Below, in pieces: positions 1 through 7,489 of a stretch of 28,954 nt of DNA (position 1 is the first letter of the stretch; the number at the start of each line of letters is the position of its first letter). The notes under the pieces are model-generated. The model ran no database searches. It was not told where the DNA came from and saw only the letters and a program-made list of their open reading frames with translations. The stretch comes from DATKRB01 sp035532415 (GTDB lineage Bacteria > Actinomycetota > Acidimicrobiia > Acidimicrobiales > RAAP-2). The translations under genes were made by a program, and so were the position numbers. The stretch lies in the NCBI GenBank assembly GCA_035532415.1, contig DATKRB010000035.1:1-28954 (forward strand). Direction: 5' to 3'.

Positions 1-254
1 GTCCATATGACGAGATGGATCGGCAACGAGCTGCGAGCCGCCGATATCACCGCCGTCTGCCTGGGCCCCGGCTACGCAAGGAGCGAGAGTGCGGAGCTGC
101 TCTCCTCCAAGATGGGGCTCGACGTGTCCCTGGCCCAGCCGTGGAGGTCGCGGCCAAGGTGGTGGGCTGTCTCGCAACCTGTGAGAACCCGCTGCAATAC
201 GCCGGGGCTTTCATCGAGGCCGCCGACCTGGCCGCAGAGCAGGGGCTCCTGTAG
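1..254 (+). pseudogene. C-terminal fragment of an SDR oxidoreductase, with a frameshift
   Basis: The window opens inside a gene that began upstream. Frame 1 reads HMTRWIGNELRAADITAVCL then GPGYARSESAELL, which matches the region after the catalytic Lys of short-chain dehydrogenases (helix alpha-F, the strand before the conserved Pro-Gly, and the substrate loop). Near position 139 the SDR-like reading moves to frame 3, continuing VEVAAKVVGCLATCENPLQY to a TAG at 252-254. One extra G in the CAGCCGTGGAG context would restore one frame (Gln-Pro-Val-Glu-Val). It is therefore either a real one-base deletion, which would disrupt the end of the protein, or a base-calling error. The gene is convergent with the epimerase gene that ends at 314. 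The family call is fairly secure; substrate is unknown. Confidence 0.65.
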
Positions 255-313
255 ACCGGGGCTCCCACGGGCATCGGCCGGCTGCACCTCCGTGGAGGTC
301 GACCACCGGACCC

Positions 314-1243
314 TCAGATGGCCCCTACGGGTGAGGGCCCACCGTGGCGGCGTTGGAAGGTCCGCCGGACACCGGTCCGCCAGTCCACCTGGCACGGACC
401 GGTGATGGACGAGCGCAGCGTGACATCGGCGACCGATCCCTTGTGGGTGCCCGGGACCTGCTGCACCTCGACGCGGGCGCCGGTGCCGGCCAGGTCACCC
501 ATGTAGGCGCACCACTCCTGCACGCTGACCGCCTCGTCGCCGGCCCAATTCACGACGAGGGCGGGCACGGATGCGGCATCGAGGAGGGCGCCCGTTTGTC
601 CGATGATGTCGTCCTCGTGGATCGGGCTGTAGAGGCAGGGGTCCCAGCGGGTGACGACCGGGCGCCCGGCCACCACCGAGTCCATGTGGTACGCCGGAAG
701 TCCTCCATTGGCGCCGTAGGAGGCGTTCATGCGGGCGATCACGACCGGGAGGCCGAACAGGCGCGAGCACGTGCGTGCCACCGACTCCTGACCGATCTTG
801 GCCATCGAGTACGTGGGGCAGTGCTGCGAGTTGACCTCCCCGAGGGGGTCCGTCTCCCTGAACACGTGGTGCACGTCGGCGTGGGGCCGGTAGACGGAGT
901 GGGTCGACATCACGAGGGCCGCGCGGGCCCGGCGGCAGTGGGCGAGGAGCAGCCCCGTTCCCTCGGCGTTGACCCGCAGCGCGTGGTCGTAGTTGAGATC
1001 GGGCCCCTGGTGGGCTGCGAGATGCAGGACCACGCTGAAATCCTGTGGAACATCGGCGAAGTCACCTGCAGCGAGGTCGGAGACCCGGGTGGTCACGCCG
1101 ATCGCCTCGACCCGCTCGCGGGATGAGGGATCGGAGAACCGAGCGATGCCCCACACCTCGTTGTCACGGGCCAGCGCCTCGCAGAGCGGGAAGGCGATCT
1201 GACCCGCCGGACCGGTTACCAGGATCTTCTCGTCGGAAATCAC
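314..1243 (-). CDS. NAD-dependent epimerase/dehydratase family protein (extended SDR)
   Basis: A 309-residue protein. The N-terminus has the Rossmann nucleotide-binding loop of extended SDRs (ILVTGPAGQIAFPL, TGxxGxxx pattern), followed by a VVLHLAAHQG strand typical of the family, a Ser-rich strand (VMSTHSVY) and the catalytic YSMAK (YxxxK). The open frame extends upstream to 1483, but that part overlaps the thioesterase gene and is Pro/Arg-rich without family similarity. I chose the GTG at 1243, 49 bases after the thioesterase stop, because GAGGGGG lies just upstream. It is the last gene of a three-gene minus-strand unit with the thioesterase and the lyase-family enzyme. Members act on nucleotide sugars or on small hydroxy/keto substrates; which one is not visible. 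The fold is well supported, the reaction is not. Confidence 0.85.
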   Translation of the reverse strand: MISDEKILVTGPAGQIAFPLCEALARDNEVWGIARFSDPSSRERVEAIGVTTRVSDLAAGDFADVPQDFSVVLHLAAHQGPDLNYDHALRVNAEGTGLLLAHCRRARAALVMSTHSVYRPHADVHHVFRETDPLGEVNSQHCPTYSMAKIGQESVARTCSRLFGLPVVIARMNASYGANGGLPAYHMDSVVAGRPVVTRWDPCLYSPIHEDDIIGQTGALLDAASVPALVVNWAGDEAVSVQEWCAYMGDLAGTGARVEVQQVPGTHKGSVADVTLRSSITGPCQVDWRTGVRRTFQRRHGGPSPVGAI

Positions 1244-1292
1244 TCCGGCCCCCTCGCGCCCACTCGGCGACGGCCTGCAGGCCGCCCCGGCG

Positions 1293-2147
1293 TCAGCCGG
1301 GTTTAGCAGGCTCGGGGCGGTCTTCACCACCGTGCCCGGCCAGAGCGGCGGCGGGGAGGAGGTCGACCAGTCGGGCCAACGACACCGTGGCCACCGGGCC
1401 GGAGGTATCGGACAGGGTCGCGTTCGTCTGGCCGATGCCCGCCCGGCTGATCCGGCCGGTACCGGTGATGCTGATCCATTCACCGGTCGGATAACGGGTC
1501 ACGTTGAGCGACAGATCCGCGTTGATGCTCCGGATCGGGGCGTCTCTCGGATCGCCGATCCCGCTGGCGAGGTCGGCAAGGTAGGCGAGGCGGGCCATCG
1601 GCGACGTCGGCCGGCCGGCGATCACCCGAACGCGAAGGCGGACCCACGTGGGATCACTGAAGTAACCGCCGGTGTCCTCGAACAGGTACTCCACGGCGAG
1701 GCGGGAGCCGGGAGGCTTGCGGCCCGGGAAGATCTCGCTCCAAGTCCCTCGGGGGCTGTCCGGCAACGGGTTGGGAGCTTCTCCGGTCGGGAGGTCGAGG
1801 TCGCCGAGGTCGACCGTCCGCACTCGGAGGGCAGCGCACCGGGCGACCTCGAGCGTTCCCGCCCACAGCGAGGCTTGCACGACCTGGATCCGCTTGCCTT
1901 CGCGCACGACGCGTACCGTCGGGTGCAACGGGCTCAGGGGGACCGGACGGAGCAGGTCGACGGTGAAGCGGGCGACCTGCATGGGAACCAGCGTCGGCAC
2001 CGCTTCGACGAGGGTCGCGAACAGGGAGGAAGGAGCCCCACCGAACTGGGCGTCGGGATCCCACGGCCCCTCCGTGAACTGGGTCGGGAGGAAGTGGTCA
2101 CCCTCGGGAACGAAGAGGGCGACGCCCTCGCCGGCAGGGTCCGTCAT
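1293..2147 (-). CDS. Acyl-CoA thioesterase family protein, double hotdog (TesB/4HBT_3-like)
   Basis: A 284-residue protein, the usual size for a tandem two-hotdog thioesterase. The first half has the 'WDPDAQFGGAPSSLFATLVE' helix entry (the family's GG-x-PAALLA type motif), then VARFTVDLLRPVPLSPL, a strand very characteristic of this family (FTV-x-LLRPVP). The second half carries RSINADLSLNVTRYPTGEWI, matching the second hotdog (xxNxDLTVxLxRxPxGEW). Members hydrolyse acyl-CoA thioesters in the cytoplasm. It starts with ATG at 2147, 56 bases after the lyase-family gene, and is followed by the epimerase gene, so it is probably co-transcribed with both. It may release CoA from an intermediate or relieve CoA trapping. 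The family is clear; chain-length or substrate preference is unknown. Confidence 0.88.
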   Translation of the reverse strand: MTDPAGEGVALFVPEGDHFLPTQFTEGPWDPDAQFGGAPSSLFATLVEAVPTLVPMQVARFTVDLLRPVPLSPLHPTVRVVREGKRIQVVQASLWAGTLEVARCAALRVRTVDLGDLDLPTGEAPNPLPDSPRGTWSEIFPGRKPPGSRLAVEYLFEDTGGYFSDPTWVRLRVRVIAGRPTSPMARLAYLADLASGIGDPRDAPIRSINADLSLNVTRYPTGEWISITGTGRISRAGIGQTNATLSDTSGPVATVSLARLVDLLPAAALAGHGGEDRPEPAKPG

Positions 2148-2203
2148 GTCGAGGAGTGTCCCAGGACCGGCCCGGCGGTCGCAACTTGCCCGGTCAGCTC
2201 ACC

Positions 2204-3058
2204 TCATGCTCCCCTGACGGGTCGACCCGTGCCGGTCGCCCAATCCGTCACGATCCGTTCGTAGACCGACTGCCCGATGAGGACGTCCTTGTCCGCGAAG
2301 CCGAAGGCCTCGGGTGGAACGTCGCCGTGCTCGCGGAGGTGTGTCGCCCATTGGAGGTGGGCTCGAGCGGCGGAGGCCGTGCCCCAGCCCGTGAAGAGGC
2401 TGAAGGCCAGGCCCGGTTCGAGCTTCCCGTACCCGGCGATGGGGACGGGAACCTCCTCGCCGATCCGTCGGATCTGCTCCGCCGATGCGAAGGTCGGGAG
2501 GAAGACGTCCGCTCCGGCCTCCGCGTAGGCGACGCCTCGTCGGATCGCCTCCTCCACCGATCCGCTCCCACCGCCCCCTTCGCTGTAGAGCTCGTCAGTA
2601 CGGACGATGACCAGGAACGCCGGGTCGGTCCGGCCCTCCACTGCGGCGGTGATCCGGGCCCGCATGTCGCCGATGTGCATGAGCGGCCCGTCGAACGCGG
2701 AATGCTTGGGGTTGATCTCGTCCTCGAGGTGGATGCCGGCGACGCCGGCCTGCTCGTACCTCCTGATCGTCCGATAGACGTCGGCGACCGTCTCGCCTGC
2801 CTGGTCGGCATCGACGATCACCGGGATGGAGACGCTCTCTACGACCCGGGCCGCCTGCTCGATCATCTCCGTGGTCGTGAGCACGCCACAGTCGGGAACC
2901 GCGTAGTGCATCATGCCGGTGGCATGCCCACCCATGTAGGCGACCGGGAACCCCACGTGCTCGACGATCCTGGCCGTCAGGGCGCTGTAGCAATCCGCGG
3001 CGATGAAAGGGTCGTTGCGCTCGACGAGCGCGCGGAGCTCCTGTGCTGGACGACTCAT
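2204..3058 (-). CDS. Isocitrate lyase/phosphoenolpyruvate mutase superfamily protein
   Basis: A 284-residue TIM-barrel enzyme. The N-terminus has DCYSALTARIVEHVGFPVAY, the usual ICL/PEPM entry (xD-xxSAxxxExxGF-x-A-xxxG). VIVDADQAGE holds metal-associated Asp residues and GIHLEDE the conserved Glu. The loop that in isocitrate and methylisocitrate lyases reads KKCGH here reads PKHSAF, with no Cys, closer to the PKxxSx form of PEP-mutase, oxaloacetate-decarboxylase and dialkylmalate-lyase relatives. A 2-methylisocitrate lyase role is therefore unlikely; cleavage of a substituted malate or a related C-C or C-P reaction is possible. ATG at 3058 is preceded by GGAAGGACC; the frame extends further upstream without family similarity. 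It leads the three-gene unit ending at 314 and diverges from the LLM oxidoreductase gene. Confidence 0.87.
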   Translation of the reverse strand: MSRPAQELRALVERNDPFIAADCYSALTARIVEHVGFPVAYMGGHATGMMHYAVPDCGVLTTTEMIEQAARVVESVSIPVIVDADQAGETVADVYRTIRRYEQAGVAGIHLEDEINPKHSAFDGPLMHIGDMRARITAAVEGRTDPAFLVIVRTDELYSEGGGGSGSVEEAIRRGVAYAEAGADVFLPTFASAEQIRRIGEEVPVPIAGYGKLEPGLAFSLFTGWGTASAARAHLQWATHLREHGDVPPEAFGFADKDVLIGQSVYERIVTDWATGTGRPVRGA

Positions 3059-3227
3059 CTCTGTTCGGGTCCTTCCACTCGGAGGAGGCCGAAGGGCGCC
3101 GACGGACGATCGGACCTGGCCACATCGGGAGAGTAGTCGGGCCAGGGGGTGAACGGTCGGGTCGAGTGGCCGGGAGGATGGTCCGCCGCCTCGTTGCGCC
3201 ATGACCTGCCGACTGCTACGAACGGGC
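3059..3227. promoter_or_regulatory. Divergent intergenic region between the lyase-family and LLM genes
   Basis: These 169 bases separate two divergent starts, so they must hold promoters for both directions. I see no convincing -35/-10 pair and no perfect inverted repeat. The minus-strand gene has a GGAAGG ribosome-binding site at the left edge. Confidence 0.4.
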
Positions 3228-4079
3228 ATGCGCTTCGGCTATGTCGTTCCCAACAGCTGGGGGTTGGACGACCCCCGAGAGGTCATCGGACTCGCGGTGC
3301 GGGGGGAGGAGCTCGGGGTCGACTCCCTGTGGGTGAGCCACCACGTGCTACATGCGGGGTTCGTGGCCGAACGCCTCGGCCGGCGCCCGTACCACGACCC
3401 CCTTGTGATGCTGGCTGCGCTGGCCACGGCGACCTCTCGGGCCCGCCTGGGGACGAGCGTGATGGTCCTGCCCTATCTCCATCCGATGCCGACGGCCAAG
3501 GCGGTGGCGACGATCGACCATCTGAGCGGGGGCCGCCTCGACCTCGGCGTCGGCGTCGGGGGGCTCCGTGAGGAACACGACGCCATCGGGCAGGTGCCTT
3601 TCGAGCAGCGGGGCCGGTACGCGGACGAGTTCCTGCAGGTGCTCGAGCTCCTGTGGTCCCCGGGACCGAGCTCGTTCACGGGGTCGTTCTTCTCCTTCGA
3701 GGGCGTCGAGGCCTACCCGGGACCGGTTCGGGCCGGCGGTCTACCGGTGTTCGTGGGCGGGCACGGCCGGCCCGCCGCCGTCCGGGCGGCTCGGTTCGGG
3801 ACGGGGTGGCAAGGCGTCGGCGTCGAGCCGGACCCGGTCCGGGCCCAACGTTCGCAGCTGGCCGAGGCCCTGGCCGCCCGCGGACGGTCGCTCGACGGCT
3901 TCGGCGTACAAGTGCGGCTCCACGTCCCCGTCGAGGACGTCGACGTCGACGCCTGGCGTGACCGGTTCGCCGCCTACGGGGAAGCCGGTGTCGACGAATT
4001 GCTCCTGGCCCCCCAGAGCGGCGACCTCGGACTGCATCGACAGTGGCTCGACACGCTCGTTCCCGCCCTCGGGTCCTGA
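3228..4079 (+). CDS. LLM class (probably F420-dependent) oxidoreductase
   Basis: A 283-residue luciferase-like monooxygenase-fold protein. Features in order: MRFGYVVPN at the start; GVDSLWVSHHV (the 'xDSlWvxDH' segment); HDPLVMLAALATATSRARLGTSVMVLPY; then AKAVATIDHLSGGRLDLGVG with the GRxxLGVGxGxxxxE signature (GGLREEHDA). These are the hallmarks of actinobacterial F420-dependent LLM enzymes; FMN use cannot be excluded. The frame opens earlier at 3201, but the ATG at 3228 gives the proper family N-terminus. The gene stands alone on the plus strand, divergent from the lyase-family gene, with the small dimeric-barrel gene 42 bases downstream. The role is probably a redox step on an organic substrate. 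Confidence 0.88.
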   Translation: MRFGYVVPNSWGLDDPREVIGLAVRGEELGVDSLWVSHHVLHAGFVAERLGRRPYHDPLVMLAALATATSRARLGTSVMVLPYLHPMPTAKAVATIDHLSGGRLDLGVGVGGLREEHDAIGQVPFEQRGRYADEFLQVLELLWSPGPSSFTGSFFSFEGVEAYPGPVRAGGLPVFVGGHGRPAAVRAARFGTGWQGVGVEPDPVRAQRSQLAEALAARGRSLDGFGVQVRLHVPVEDVDVDAWRDRFAAYGEAGVDELLLAPQSGDLGLHRQWLDTLVPALGS

Positions 4080-4093
4080 CCCGAACCGGCCCG

Positions 4094-4099
4094 TATACT
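4094..4099 (+). promoter_or_regulatory. Candidate -10 element (TATACT) for the 4122 gene
   Basis: TATACT, one mismatch from TATAAT, lies 22 bases before the ATG at 4122 in otherwise G+C-rich DNA. No good -35 is visible upstream, so this is only a weak suggestion that the gene has its own promoter. Confidence 0.25.
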
Positions 4100-4121
4100 G
4101 CGATCGAGCAAGGGAGGGGCC

Positions 4122-4451
4122 ATGCCCAAGGGAATACTCGTTGTCAGCTCCGGACCGGTAGAGGCCGGCCGCGAGGCGGAGTACAACGACTGGTACAACG
4201 ACGTCCACCTGGTCGACGTCTTGAAGGTCGCGGGCTTCACGGCCGCCGCTCGGTACAAGAAGGTGGGCGCCGACGACGATCCGCAGCCCTACCTCGCCAT
4301 TTACGAGGTGGAAGCCGACGACCTCCAGGGCGCGTTTGGCGCACTGGGTGCCGCGGTGGCGAGCGGCGACGTGCGTATGTCGGACGTGCTCGCGATGGAG
4401 CCGGCCCCGAGCCTCACCATTTACGAGCACCTTTACGAGCTGTCCTCCTGA
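4122..4451 (+). CDS. Small dimeric alpha/beta-barrel (ABM/EthD-like) protein
   Basis: A 109-residue protein. MPKGILVVSSGPVEAGREAE followed by YNDWYNDVHLVDVLKVAGF is the arrangement of EthD-like and related ferredoxin-fold dimers: a first beta strand, then a W-Y-x-x-x-H helix whose His often faces the cavity. PQPYLAIYEVEADD forms the next strand, and PSLTIYEHLYEL the last. AAGGGAGGGG lies immediately upstream of the ATG. Such proteins can be small monooxygenases, cyclases or accessory proteins in degradation clusters. It follows the LLM gene on the same strand and is convergent with the SDR gene ending at 4535. The function is not determined beyond the fold. Confidence 0.75.
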   Translation: MPKGILVVSSGPVEAGREAEYNDWYNDVHLVDVLKVAGFTAAARYKKVGADDDPQPYLAIYEVEADDLQGAFGALGAAVASGDVRMSDVLAMEPAPSLTIYEHLYELSS

Positions 4452-4456
4452 TCTCG

Positions 4457-4509
4457 CGGCGCCCGGAGCCGGAGCCGGACATCGACCGGATGGTGGGTAT
4501 CGGGCGCCG
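4457..4509. terminator. Inverted repeat between convergent genes, possible bidirectional terminator
   Basis: CGGCGCCCG at 4457-4465 and CGGGCGCCG at 4501-4509 are perfect 9-base complements. They lie between the end of the small barrel gene and the end of the SDR gene. The 35-base loop is long and there is no U-tract on either side, so termination is inferred only from position and stem strength. Confidence 0.35.
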
Positions 4510-4534
4510 AATTGTCGGAGGTCGGGCACGCGAG

Positions 4535-5443
4535 TCAGGAGAGCGAGAGGTCGTCCTCCGCCGGCGTCGGCGGGCCGCCGAGCCGGCTGACGTCCTCGAA
4601 ACCCACCGTCTGCCCGCTCCACTCGGCCGGTTGGCCCAGCATCCAGAGAACGTGCTCGGCCGCCTGCGAGGGGGTCACCAGGGCGGCGAGACCCGCCCCG
4701 CCGGTGGCGATCTCCTCGCCCTGGGTCTCGAGCACGTGACGCCAACCTTCGGTGGCCACCAGCCGGTCCACCCGGAGGGTGTTGAACGACACCCCGCCGC
4801 CTCCCAGCTCGAGGTGGAGGTACTCGTTCCAGCGCTCCATCGCGAGCTTGCTGGTGGAGTACAGGGCGAGGTTCGGGGTGAGCGCCTGTGACGTCCCCGA
4901 GCTGACGTTCAGCACCCGTCCCGACCCCCGTTGGAGCATGGCGGGCACGAACGCCTGGCACAGCTGCATCGGCGCCACCACCTGAAGCCGGAACGCAGTC
5001 TGCCAACGCCGCCACGGGATCTCGAGCACCGGGCCGTTGGACGTGAAGGCTGCGTTGTTGACCAGCACGTCGCACCGATCGAAGGCCAGGAGCGTCTCGT
5101 CGACGATCCGCTTCGTGGCGTCGGGGTCGCTGAGGTCCGCCTGTACCCCCCGTGCCTCCACGCCCTCGGCCGCCAGTTCGGCCACCACGGACTCCACCGT
5201 GCCGGGAAGCGTGGGGTGTGGCGCCTGGTCGCCGGTCCGACCCACGACGACCACCCGCGTGCCGGCGCGCCCGAGGGCCTCGGCGACGGCACGCCCGATG
5301 CCGCGGGTGGCGCCGGTGACGACGGCCACGGCATCGGCGAGGTCGAAGGAGCTCGCCGATGCCGCTCGGGGTCGGTCGCTGGCCGGCACGGCGCGAACGC
5401 GACCGAGCGCGTCTTCGACCCGGTCAGGCTTGTCGACGAGCAT
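4535..5443 (-). CDS. Short-chain dehydrogenase/reductase (SDR)
   Basis: A 302-residue classical SDR with a roughly 35-residue N-terminal extension that precedes the first strand. DAVAVVTGATRGIGRAVAEA carries the TGxxxGIG cofactor loop; VVVVGRTGD suggests Arg after strand 2 and so possible NADP(H) preference; LVNNAAF is the NNAG-type motif; NVSSGTSQ supplies the catalytic Ser; YSTSK is the YxxxK pair. The tail WSGQTVGFEDVSRLGG is longer than average. ATG at 5443 is the first start in frame and no strong ribosome-binding site is seen, so the real start may differ. The small disordered protein gene lies 38 bases upstream on the same strand, suggesting co-transcription. Substrate unknown. Confidence 0.87.
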   Translation of the reverse strand: MLVDKPDRVEDALGRVRAVPASDRPRAASASSFDLADAVAVVTGATRGIGRAVAEALGRAGTRVVVVGRTGDQAPHPTLPGTVESVVAELAAEGVEARGVQADLSDPDATKRIVDETLLAFDRCDVLVNNAAFTSNGPVLEIPWRRWQTAFRLQVVAPMQLCQAFVPAMLQRGSGRVLNVSSGTSQALTPNLALYSTSKLAMERWNEYLHLELGGGGVSFNTLRVDRLVATEGWRHVLETQGEEIATGGAGLAALVTPSQAAEHVLWMLGQPAEWSGQTVGFEDVSRLGGPPTPAEDDLSLS

Positions 5444-5477
5444 CCGCTGCGTCGCCGGAACCCGTGAACCGACCCGA

Positions 5478-5552
5478 ACCGTCAGTCGGCCCAGTCCGCG
5501 GCCTGCGACCGCCGGGCCGCCTCGGACCGCCGGGCCGCCTCGGACTGACGGT
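5478..5552. repeat. 10-base inverted repeat spanning the end of the small disordered gene
   Basis: ACCGTCAGTC at 5478-5487 is the exact reverse complement of GACTGACGGT at 5543-5552. The 55-base loop contains the 18-base tandem duplication at 5507-5542, and the left arm overlaps the stop codon of the 5482-5700 gene. It could form an RNA stem between this gene and the SDR gene, but no U-run follows. Confidence 0.5.
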
Positions 5553-5700
5553 CGCCCGTGTGCTCGTCGGCGGGCGCCGATCCATCGCCTTCGCCGCCGG
5601 GGCGTCCCTTGTCCGCGTCTGCGGAATCGGTGTCTGCGGAGCCGGTCGAAGCCTTCTCGGCAAGGCGCGCTCCCCGTGACGACACGTTCGATGAGGCCAT
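5482..5700 (-). CDS. Small hydrophilic, probably disordered protein of unknown function
   Basis: A 72-residue open frame, not recognised. It starts at ATG 5700 behind AAGGGAAATC, a good ribosome-binding site that argues for translation. The protein is Ala/Ser/Asp/Glu/Arg-rich with no hydrophobic segment, no Cys and one Trp near the C-terminus: acidic in the middle (STGSADTDSADADKG), then a basic-acidic tail with SEAARR twice in a row. It is predicted to be disordered with a charged helical tail. The gene precedes the SDR gene by 38 bases on the same strand and diverges from the phosphotransferase operon. The frame extends upstream to 5832 but without a better start. It could be a real small protein or a chance frame. 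Confidence 0.45.
   Translation of the reverse strand: MASSNVSSRGARLAEKASTGSADTDSADADKGRPGGEGDGSAPADEHTGDRQSEAARRSEAARRSQAADWAD
5507..5542. repeat. Perfect 18-base tandem duplication
   Basis: Two exact 18-base copies (5507-5524 and 5525-5542) beginning GACCGCCGGG. In the minus-strand reading they encode the repeated SEAARR hexapeptide, so the duplication preserves the frame of the small protein. Confidence 0.8.
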
Positions 5701-6099
5701 GATTTCCCTTCGTCGGGTCGGCCCGAGATCTGGTCCTGCCACCCGGAACCGGGGTTCGGGATCATCCGCGACCCCGCAGCCTCCCGGAATTGCCGGCCGA
5801 CCGGGTGCATGGCCCGAGTTGAGCCGACCCAAGGGTACACCTCACAATGGGCTCCCCCGTCGCGAGACGCTGCCGGCCCGGTGGTATCTATACCTCTACT
5901 ACACGTTGAGGGGCCTTTGCCCGGCGAAGATTTCGGAAGCGGAGCTTACTTGCCAACCTATACTTGGCCGGGTGCCCGGCACGCTCGAGGGGGTGAGGAT
6001 CGTGGAGATCGAAGGACCACGACGGGGTGTTCGCGACCTCGGCAGCGTGCCGGGCTGACGCTCGGGGCGTGCAACGGAGACCGAGGGGGTTCTTCATCG
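5701..6099. promoter_or_regulatory. 399-base divergent intergenic region with short palindromes
   Basis: Upstream of both the small minus-strand gene and the phosphotransferase operon. It holds two local inverted repeats in relatively A+T-rich patches: GGTATCTATACC at 5883-5894 (arms of 5, centre CT), and GCCAA-CCTATAC-TTGGC at 5952-5968. The second one encloses TATACT at 5959-5964, a good -10 match; no clear -35 lies at the usual distance. They are plausible operator/promoter sites for the 6100 operon. The last 20 bases hold the GGGGG-type ribosome-binding site of the kinase gene. No protein-like reading frame of known family was seen. Confidence 0.4.
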
Positions 6100-7428
6100 A
6101 TGGCCGGGGACGACGAGTCGACTGACGAGGACCAGCTGCGTCGGTGGGTCGAAGCCGTCACCGAGGGGAGGATCTCCTCGTGGCGCCGCACGCCGGCAGG
6201 GGGCTCGCGGGAGACCTACCTGGTGGACGTGACATCGGCGGACGGCCGCTCCCTGCCCCTGGTCCTGCGGATGGAGTCCGGTGGGGCCTTCACCGGGACC
6301 GAGATCAACGTGAGCAAGGAGGCCACGGTCTACCGCGCCCTGGCCGGCTCCGGAGTGCCGGTGCCCGGAGTCGTGGGAGTCGCCCCGGGGGGTGCCGCCC
6401 TGCTGATGGAGCGGGTCCCCGGCACCGGCGACCTGGCTGATCTGTCGGAGGACGAGCGACACGAGGTTCTGGCCGAGTTCGTCGAGGTCGTCGCCGACCT
6501 CCACAACCTCGATGCCGCGGGGCTCCACCTACCGGGGTTCGCGAGGCCCCGGACCCCCGAGGAGCACGCGACCCTCGACCTTCGGCTCTGGTCCGATCTG
6601 GCCGAACGAGGGGTGCCCGATCTCGATCCGCTCGTCAGGTACGCCGGCGCCCATCTCCGTCACCACCCTCCGGATTCCGTGGCGCGGACGGTTCTCGTGC
6701 AGGGTGACACCGGGCCGGGCAACTTCGTCACGGACCACGGCCGCATCACCGCCCTCGTCGACATGGAGTTCGCCCACCTCGGCGACCCGATGGACGACCT
6801 GGCGTGGATGCTCATGCGGACCGCACCGATCGGGGTCGACCTGGCGCGCCACTTCGACCGGTACTCGGAGAGGACGGGGATCCCCGTCCTCCCTCGTTCG
6901 CTCGCCTACTACGAGGTCGCGGTTCAGTACCGGTGCGCGGTCACCACGTCGTTGGCGGTGGCCCGGGGCGGAGGCGCCCGGGGCTGGGCGCCGTACCTGC
7001 TCGTGACCCAGCGGTACATCCGGGGTATGGCCGAGGCGCTGTGTTCCTGCCTGGGCGCCGAGCTCCCCGCTGTGCCGACCCCCGAGGTCACCCCGACCGG
7101 ACGCGCCCCGTACTACGAAGCGCTCCTCGAGGGGGTGCGCGCCGCCGTGAAGGGGATCGACGACCCACGGCTGCGCGAAGAGACCCGCAACCTCCAGATC
7201 TTCGTCCACCACCTGCGGGCGATCGACCGGTTCGGGAGCGAGCTGGCCGATCAGGACCGCCGCGACCGTGGCGACACGCTGGGGATCGCCGACGACGACC
7301 GGAGCCTGGCGAGCGCCGCCGAGGAGGGGGGCAGGAGCGCCGACCGCGAGGTGCTCGGGTACCTGCTCCGGCGGGCGAGGCGCAACGAGGTGTTGTGGGC
7401 GTCGCTGCTCGACCGCCCGCGGCGGTGA
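6100..7428 (+). CDS. Phosphotransferase family protein (APH/ChoK kinase fold)
   Basis: A 442-residue protein. The N-lobe has the LPLVLRMESGG strand, followed by NVSKEATVYRALAGSGVPVPGVVG, the usual aminoglycoside-phosphotransferase-fold arrangement. The catalytic loop is VLVQGDTGPGNFV: Asp203 and Asn208 fit the HGDxxxxN motif, with Gln201 in place of His. Asp221 and Glu223 in LVDMEFAHLGDPMDDLAW match the metal-binding DxE and the following GDPxxDLA motif. The C-terminal ~120 residues are an extra helical part. The open frame runs back to 5809, but ATG 6100 has an upstream GAGGGGG and gives the right start. It heads a four-gene operon with the DUF7065-like, crotonase and hydrolase genes. Relatives phosphorylate hydroxylated acids, acyl groups or drugs; the substrate here is unknown. 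Confidence 0.88.
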   Translation: MAGDDESTDEDQLRRWVEAVTEGRISSWRRTPAGGSRETYLVDVTSADGRSLPLVLRMESGGAFTGTEINVSKEATVYRALAGSGVPVPGVVGVAPGGAALLMERVPGTGDLADLSEDERHEVLAEFVEVVADLHNLDAAGLHLPGFARPRTPEEHATLDLRLWSDLAERGVPDLDPLVRYAGAHLRHHPPDSVARTVLVQGDTGPGNFVTDHGRITALVDMEFAHLGDPMDDLAWMLMRTAPIGVDLARHFDRYSERTGIPVLPRSLAYYEVAVQYRCAVTTSLAVARGGGARGWAPYLLVTQRYIRGMAEALCSCLGAELPAVPTPEVTPTGRAPYYEALLEGVRAAVKGIDDPRLREETRNLQIFVHHLRAIDRFGSELADQDRRDRGDTLGIADDDRSLASAAEEGGRSADREVLGYLLRRARRNEVLWASLLDRPRR

Positions 7429-7489
7429 CCGGGCCTGCCGGGCGGGCCGCCATACCGGCTACGGCCATACCCCTTACGAAGGAGGAGCC

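Noticed and set aside
286..299. Palindrome ACCTCCGTGGAGGT as a terminator for the convergent genes
   Set aside because: The two-base loop is too small for a stable hairpin and there is no U-run; likely chance.
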